Shown here piece by piece: positions 57,720-64,000 of a stretch of 64,000 nt of DNA. Source of the DNA: Proteles cristata cristata. Its lineage: Eukaryota; Chordata; Mammalia; Carnivora; Hyaenidae. How positions within the stretch are numbered: the first letter of the stretch is position 1; each line of letters opens with the position of its first letter. The stretch covers positions 419,001 to 483,000 of the forward strand of contig JAESUZ010004914.1 in assembly GCA_017311185.1 (NCBI GenBank), in the 5' to 3' direction. A program made the position numbers and the translations under genes. The notes below the pieces were generated by a model. It made no database searches, was not told where the DNA came from, and saw only the letters and a list, made by a program, of their open reading frames with translations.

Positions 57720-58480
57720 TTAAAGTCTGTGGTGGTGATGTGTCCTTATGCTGTTCGCTTAACGGGCAGCTGATCATTGCGCAGAGATCTCCCTAAGTGC
57801 CGGGGACTAAAGCAGGGCCCTGTTTCTACAGAGGCCCCTCCGTGTGCGTCTGGGCGTCCCTTCCTTGCCCAGCCGGGCGGCATACATCCCCGCCTGAGTC
57901 CTAACTTCCTGCTGCTGCAGCACTTCCGGATCGGCCGGCGTGGGAGCTTGGCCCCTCTTTTCTGAGCCTGGCGTGTGTGTAGTCTGTTAGGTTTCTAGCG
58001 ATGTGTCAGAGCGCCGCAAGCGTCTCCGTCCTCAGCCTTTCCTCCAAAACTTTCAGTTAATCTGCTGTCCGGCCGCAGGTGCCCATGGCCTCAGGCAGCT
58101 GTGACTCACAAACAGTTGCCTTACAGGGTTTTTTGCTGTGGCCTTGTTTTTAGGCGGAGTTCTGAGTTAGAGAAGATGAGGCAGGGGTGGGTCTCTCTCT
58201 CTCTCCCCCTCTCCCCCTCTCCTGGGACCACCGGACAGGTCACCACAAGTATTCACAGTTCTTTGAGAACAAGGCCTGTTCTGCTCGTGCTGGTGCTGGT
58301 GCTGGTGCTGGTGCTGGTGCTGGTGCTGGAGATGCAGGACCCGCACTCCCGGCTGCCACTGGGCTGGAGAGCAGGCTGTGGGGCTCGGGGAAGTTCAGTA
58401 CCACGGCGCTCACTGTTCTCACTGAATTTTCCCAGTTTCTCTGGATGAAACGCTCCCTTGGTTGCTGCACGCTTTAGTTT
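57720..58480. other. GC-rich intronic tract with hexamer repeat
   Basis: This 760-bp stretch contrasts with the AT-rich surroundings and has scattered CpGs ('cttccggatcggccggcg' near 57924-57941). It includes a short (GTGCTG)n array. Open frames in it are compositional. No promoter elements or splice-compatible exon are convincing. Confidence 0.5.
58287..58329. repeat. (GTGCTG)n hexanucleotide repeat
   Basis: About seven tandem hexamers, nearly perfect after the first. Confidence 0.95.
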
Positions 58481-59702
58481 CCCCAATTTCAAGGAAGGTG
58501 ATGGTGACAGTTTTTGCCACAGTGTTTTCACTGCTTTTATGGAGAGAGGGACTCCACCATCTTTACTATTACTCTTGTGATATTTTTGATCTAACCTGCC
58601 CATGAGTTCATACTATATTGAGGAAACAATGTGCCAAAGGTTTTACCAGGTCCTACAAAGATTTATACTTTACTAAAGAATACTGAATACTGAAATGTAC
58701 TTAAATCATTGATCTATTTGAATATCTCTTAGTTTTGGAATTTAAATTCTTTGTACCTTCAAGCTCTTAATATTTGATACTACTGTTAAGCTGTGTTTGC
58801 GGAAGTACCTTCAATTGTCAGTGGGTCCTTAGAATGAAATTACTCTTGCAGAAACTGTTAGTCACCTTTATCTTGATGCACGAGATTCACTAATGATGAC
58901 TGCCTTGCAGCACGGAAAAAATACCTTGACGAGGAAAATCTGGTTTTTATCACATTGCAGATTTGACATTTTCAGTGCATCAGGATAATGTTTGTATGTT
59001 CTGTGGTACAAAATGAGTTTATATGAATCATCTCATAGAATGAATAAGTTTATGTTTGCTGTTTATTTCCAGTCTTTTAAAATAGTTTCTTTAACAATAC
59101 AGTAAAATGTCTTATTTCCTTCCGCATTATGAATTTTCTCATTGTGAGAAGCCTTGGTAGATTAATCATATGTGAGATGAAAACACCTCAGTGTTAGCTT
59201 AACAGTTAATTTGAAGAGAGATGGTTTTTTTCATAGTCTTTTTCATTAGTATTTTCTTTTTTATAATAATTTCGGTTTCCTTTTGACAAATGAGGCACAG
59301 GGCCAGCAGGGGAATGTAGCAGTTAGAGAATTTATTTCTAATCTCACTACACAAAGATAGCTACTGTAACATTCGGCTCTTGGTAGCATTCATAGACATG
59401 AGAGAGCGTGGTTTATAGCATTCCTAAGTAGGAGCATTTGGTGGATTCGTTGTTGGGAAAACCTGAAACCGTCTTTCTCCCAAAGTGCTGTGCTCAGTTA
59501 TATCACCCCATCAAACCTTTCTTTCTACCAGTCAGGCACCTAAATGGGATCTTGATCCGATTCTGTAACATTTTTTGCTACTTAAAATTTTTAGAGTATT
59601 CTCATTTAGATGTTTAAGGCTTAAGTCCATGGGTTTTCCTTACCCTCCCTTAAATGTAGAAAAAGGCCTGGCCCTCAGCTGCTGGGATGAAGCGGGGCGG
59701 GG

Positions 59703-59727
59703 GTGTGTGTATGTGTGTGTGTGTGTA
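59703..59727. repeat. (GT)n microsatellite
   Basis: GT units with one AT interruption. Confidence 0.9.
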
Positions 59728-60900
59728 GGGAGGGGGCACTGTGGCCCAGCCACACTGCCAGCACCCACCTCCCACTTCCCACTTCTAGTTCTTTTTGACG
59801 ATGGGATGAGGAGGGGAGCAATCGGCGCCGGTGCCCTCTTACCCTGGGCCGGATCACAGACCATCCCTCAGTCCTGATGGGAAATAGATTCACCAGTCGC
59901 TCCAATTTGATTTTAAATTTCAGTGTAGGCTTGGAATTATGATTGGGATTTAGTTTTCTCTAAATATTTAGCCAGTTGTCTTCATACTCACTAAATTATT
60001 GCATTCTCACTATATAGAATAGTAGCTTTCTTATCACATGCTAAGTTCTTGATGCTAGCACTATCTCACATTTGCATTTCAGCTAATGCTGTGGGAGTGG
60101 GGAGAGAGGAGATGTAAAGAGAAACCGTAGAAGTGAATTCTTGACCTCAGAGCTTCCAAGGGCTCAGTGTCTGGTAATTTTGGCATGATCCACAATTTTT
60201 CACGGGTAATTGTTTCTGTATGAGAGTTTCCACTTTCTATGACAACTTTGTAACCTGACTTCTGAGTAAACCCGGATTTTTCTCCTCCTCTATCTGTATA
60301 GTGCCTGTACCAGAATTGCACTGTTTAAATTTTGAGGCCTTTGTAGTATTCTAATTTGATACTATACTGCTTTTTTCTCCTTTTAGAAGTGGAGGTAAAA
60401 AAATCACCGGGTTTTCTACCATAAGTTGAGAATACCTTTGTGAACTCTACCTCCCACCATCCCCCTTCCCACACCGTCTCCCAAAGAAAAACCTTTTTTT
60501 TTTTTTAAAAAAAAAATTACATCAAACATCTACCTTAAATTGGGCGGAAACATTGTCTTTACAAATATCTTAAACCTTTCATATAGGAACTGGTACAATC
60601 TTTTATTGGGAAAATATCTTAATCCCCTGCCCACCTCTCTCCCTCCTTTTCTTTTTTGTGTATTGTCTGAATGTTCCTCTGTAGAATTCTGTTGGTAGCT
60701 TCCTTACTGACTAAATTTACTCTTACATTGAGAGACAAATCCTCATTCTTCTGAAGTGGGCATAGTTTTACCACGTAAAAAGGTGAACATAGAACCAGCA
60801 ATACTGATACGGGTACAGAACAGAGTTTTTGCCATTTGAGATGTACTTCATCGTGACATAGTTTGATTAAAAGTGCTTATGAGTAATACACGGCAAATTC

Positions 60901-61121
60901 TTTTTTTTTTTTTTTTCTAATGTTTTATTTATTTCTAGGAGAGAGAGAGACAGCGTGAGCAGGGGAGGGTCAGAGAGAGAGGGAGTCACAGACTGAAACG
61001 GGCTCCAGGCTCTGAGCTGGCTGTCAGCACAGAGCCCGACGCGGGGCTCGAACCCACGAACCGCGAGATCATGACCCAAGCGAAAGTCGGACGCTTAACC
61101 GACTAAGCCACCCAGGCGCCC
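60901..61121 (-). repeat. CAN-SINE, antisense, young TCTAGGAG subtype
   Basis: Target duplication cggcaaattc is at 60891-60900 and 61122-61131 (extended by Ts). Poly-T tail, 'tttatttatttctaggag', intact CpGs, head ending 'taagccacccaggcgcccc'. It is probably the least diverged copy in the window. Confidence 0.96.
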
Positions 61122-61348
61122 CGGCAAATTCTTTTTTTTAAAAGCTTCACCGGAAAAGTCTCAGGATTTGAAGCTGCACGCTCTTGTGTCGCAGCCGTGG
61201 TATTGTTGTGATGGCCTTCCTGGGGAGTGGATGCCCGGAAGTCACTCCTCTGGACCAGCTTTAGTAAATTGGCATTTGTTGATGGCAGCTTAGAGATGAC
61301 ATGGTGCCTCTGGGATGAATCTACTTTGCCATATCTCTTATGTGTTGG

Positions 61349-61581
61349 GTTTTTTTTTTTTTTAATTTTTTAAAATGTTTTATTTATTTCTAGGAGAGAG
61401 AGAGAGAGACAGCGTGAGCAGGGGAGGGTCAGAGAGAGAGGGAGTCACAGACTGAAACAGGCTCCAGGCTCTGAGCCGGCAGTCAGCACAGAGCCCGACG
61501 CAGGGCTCGAACCTACGAACCGTTGAGATCATGACCTAAGCGAAAGTCGGACGCTCAACCGACTAAGCCACCCAGGCACCC
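61349..61581 (-). repeat. CAN-SINE, antisense, young TCTAGGAG subtype
   Basis: Target duplication ctcttatgtgttgg is at 61335-61348 and 61582-61595. T-rich tail, 'tttatttatttctaggag', head ending 'taagccacccaggcacccc'. Confidence 0.96.
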
Positions 61582-61609
61582 CTCTTATGTGTTGGTTTTT
61601 GAGCAAAGA

Positions 61610-64000
61610 CACTTTTGTTTTTTTTGTTTGTTTGTTTGTTTTTTTACAAATAGTTTATTGTCAAATTAGTTTCCACATAACACCCAGTGCTCATCCCCAC
61701 AAGTGTCCTCCTCCATGCCTATCCCTCCTCCCCCCCACATCCATCAGTCCTCAGTTTTTGTCAGCATTCAAGAGTCTCTCATGGTTTGCCTCTCTCCCTT
61801 TCCCCCACCATTTCCGCCCTTCTTCTCCCCTTGGTCCTCTGTTAAGTTCCTCCTAATCCTCCTATACGTGCACACATATGATATTTGTCCTTCTCTGCCT
61901 GACTTATTTCGCTCAGCATAACGCCCTCAAGGTCCATCCAGGTTGCTACACATGGCCAGATTTCATTGTTTCTCATTGCCATGTAGTATTCATGGTATAG
62001 ATAAACCACATCTTCTTGATCCATTCATCTGTTGATGGCCACTTAGGCTCTTTCCAGGTTTTAGCTATTGTGGAGAGTGCTGCTATGAACATTGGGGTAC
62101 ATGTGCTCCTATGCATCAACATTTCTGTATCCCTTGGGTAAATTCCTAGCAGTGCTATTGCTGGGTCATAGGGAGTTCTATTGTTAGTTTCCTGAGGAAC
62201 CTCCACACTGTTTTCCAGAGGGGCTGTACCAGTTTACACTCCCACCAACAGTGTAGGAGGGTGCCCGTTTCTCCACATCCTCGCCAGCATCTAGAGTCCT
62301 ATGATTTGCTCATTTTAGCCACTCTGAGTGGCGTGAGGTGTATCTCAGTGTGGTTTTGATTTGTATTTCCCTGATGAGGAGGGATGCTGAGCATTGTTTC
62401 ATGTGTCTGTTGGCCATCTCGATGTCCTCTTTGGAGAAGTGTCTGTTCATATCTTCTGCCCATTTCTTCACTGGGTTGTTTGTTTTTTCGGGCGTGTAGT
62501 TTGGTGAGTTCCTTATAGATTCTGGATATTAGACCCTTTATCTGATATGTCATTTGCAACTATCTTTTCCCATTCCGTTGGTTGCCTATTAATTTTCTGG
62601 GTTGCTTCCTTGGCTGTGCAGAAGCTTTTAATCTTGAGGAGGTCCCAACAGTTTATTTTTGCTCTTGATTCACTTGCTTTTGGGGATGTGTCAAGTAAGA
62701 AGTTGCTGCGGTGGAGGTCAAGGAGGTTGTTTCCTGCTTTCACCCTCTAGGGTGTTGATAGTTTCCTGTCTCACGTTCAGGTCCTTTATCCATTTTGAGT
62801 TTATTTTTGTGCATGGTGTGAGAAAATGATCTAGTTTCATTCTTCTGCATGTTGCTGTCCAGTTCTCCCAACACCATCTGTTAAAAAGGCTGTCTTTTTT
62901 TCCATCAGATATTCTTTCCTGCTTTGTCAAAGATTAGTTGGCTGTATACTTTTGGGTCCACTTCTGAGTTCTCAATTCTGTTCCATTGGTCTATGTGTCT
63001 GTTTTGTGCCAATACCATACTGTCTTGATGATGACAGCTTTGTAGTAGAGGCTAAAGTCTGGGATGGTGATCCCTCCTGTTTTGGTTTTATTTTTCAGGA
63101 TTACTTTGGCTATTCGGGGTCTTTTGTGGTTCCATACAAATTTTTGGATAGTTTGTTATAGTTTTGAGAAGTATGCTGGTGCAATTTTGATTGGAATTGC
63201 ATTGAATGTGTAGAGTGCCTTAGGTAGTAATGACATCTTAACTATATTTATTCTTCCTATCCATGAGCATGGAATATTTTTCCATTTCTTTGTGTCTTCT
63301 TCAATTTCCTTCATAAGTTTTCTACAGTTTTCATCATACAGATCTCTTGTATCCTTGGTTAGGTTTATTCCGAGGTATTTTATGTTTTTTTTGTGCAATT
63401 GTGAATGGGAGCAGTTTCTTGATTTCTCTTTCTGTTGCTTCATTGTTGGTGTATAAAAATGCAACCAATTTCTGTACGTTGATTTTGTACCCTGCAACTT
63501 GGCTGAATTCTTGGATCAGTTCTAGTAGGCTTCTGGTGGAGTCTGTCGGGTTTTCGATGTAGAGTATCATGTCTTCTGCAAAGAGTGAAGTTTGACTTCC
63601 TCTTTGCCAATTCTGATGCCTTTGATTTCCTTTTGTTGTCTGATGGCTGATGCTAGGACTTCCAGCACTATGTTAAACAACAGTGGTGAGAGTGGACATC
63701 CCTGTCGTGTTCCTGATCTCAGGGGAAAGCTCTCAGTGTTTTCCCGTTGAGGATGATGTTAGCTGAAGGCTTCTCATAGATGGCTTTGATGATGTTTAAG
63801 TAGGTTCCTTCTATCCCAACTTTCTCGAGAGTCTTTATTAAGAAGGGATGCTGTATTTTGTCAAATGCTTTCTCTGCATCTATTGGCAGGATCATATGGT
63901 TTTTATCTTTTCTTTAATTGATACGATGTATCACATTGATTGATTTGCGAATATTGAACCAGCCCTGTAACCCAGGAATGAATCCCACTTGATCTTGGTG
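61610..64000 (-). mobile_element. younger L1 LINE 3' part, antisense, cut by window end
   Basis: It begins on the plus strand with a T/GTTT tail and 'tttattgtcaaattagtttc', the L1 3' end. The reverse strand carries ORF2 C-terminal to mid regions in order: a C-terminal piece at 61842-62206 (TWMDLEGVMLSE), a segment at 62299-62743 (QPTEWEKIVANDISDKG) and one at 63156-63570 ([18 protein letters not shown]). Frames shift between these pieces, so ORF2 is inactive here, but identity looks higher than in the other L1s. Confidence 0.9.

Larger units (their letters stand above)
54340..57720 (-). mobile_element. old L1 LINE (L1M-like), antisense, with later SINEs
   Basis: Reads as L1 from 3' UTR ('gcagccaccactctaattcc') through ORF2 C-terminus ('gagtaatattccattgtatg', 'gtttgtcttctttggagaaa') to the upstream ORF2 region ('ccattctattgtggttagag'). 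A reverse frame at 55010-55195 shows DLNGHFSKEDKQMANNHMKR, the familiar L1 ORF2 C-terminal segment. Many frame breaks. Confidence 0.85.

Noticed and set aside
58101..58603. Frames with (Gly-Ala)n, (Leu-Val)n, or (Ser-Thr)n runs
   Set aside because: Produced by the GTGCTG hexamer read in different frames; no support for coding.
62513..63570. Reverse-transcriptase-like reverse-strand frames as a gene
   Set aside because: They are broken ORF2 pieces of an L1 element.

Overview
The window is nuclear DNA from a carnivoran mammal, most likely a feliform (cat, hyena, mongoose or civet side). Two things show this. First, it is packed with tRNA-Lys-derived CAN-SINEs. Their heads read roughly 'gcgcctgggtggctcagt', followed by a TC-rich body and a short A-rich tail, and the body resembles the feliform version rather than the dog or bear version. 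Second, the coding exons match mammalian HELZ almost residue for residue. The exact species cannot be fixed from the sequence alone.

The window lies inside one gene, HELZ (helicase with zinc finger, a UPF1-like SF1B RNA helicase), on the plus strand. Sixteen consecutive coding exons between 4783 and 52295 join in phase with GT-AG introns and give about 1,117 codons with no stop or frameshift. Exons 1-9 (4783-30386) carry the whole RecA-like helicase core: Walker A, motif Ia, DEAA Walker B, GDHMQL, the NYRSH motif, the TPYADQ block, motif V and the TAITRA motif VI. Exon 9 also carries a PAM2-like poly(A)-binding-protein motif. Exons 10-16 (35361-52295) encode the long Pro/Gln/His-rich disordered tail that in the known family contacts the CCR4-NOT deadenylase. 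The N-terminal exons (with the CCCH zinc finger) lie upstream of position 1. The last roughly 200 codons and the 3' UTR lie beyond 64000.

The remaining 95% is intron. It holds about 43 CAN-SINEs (roughly 36 antisense to the gene and 7 sense), several antisense L1 remnants, older L2 and MIR fragments, two copies of a hAT-type non-autonomous DNA transposon, microsatellites and a short GC-rich tract. 1-4782 is intron; 4783-30386 is the helicase part; 30387-52295 is the tail part, with a 4.7 kb old L1 at 39225-43950. 52296-64000 is intron, with a second old L1 at 54340-57720, a GC-rich tract at 57720-58480 and the 3' part of a younger L1 from about 61610 to the window end.

I found no sign of a novel system. 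The most distinctive observations are three SINE-in-SINE junctions at the same internal target position, a young SINE subfamily with clean target-site duplications, a strong cryptic acceptor that would give a truncated HELZ, and an inverted SINE pair hugging exon 15. Protein comparisons with human HELZ are from memory, not from an alignment run.
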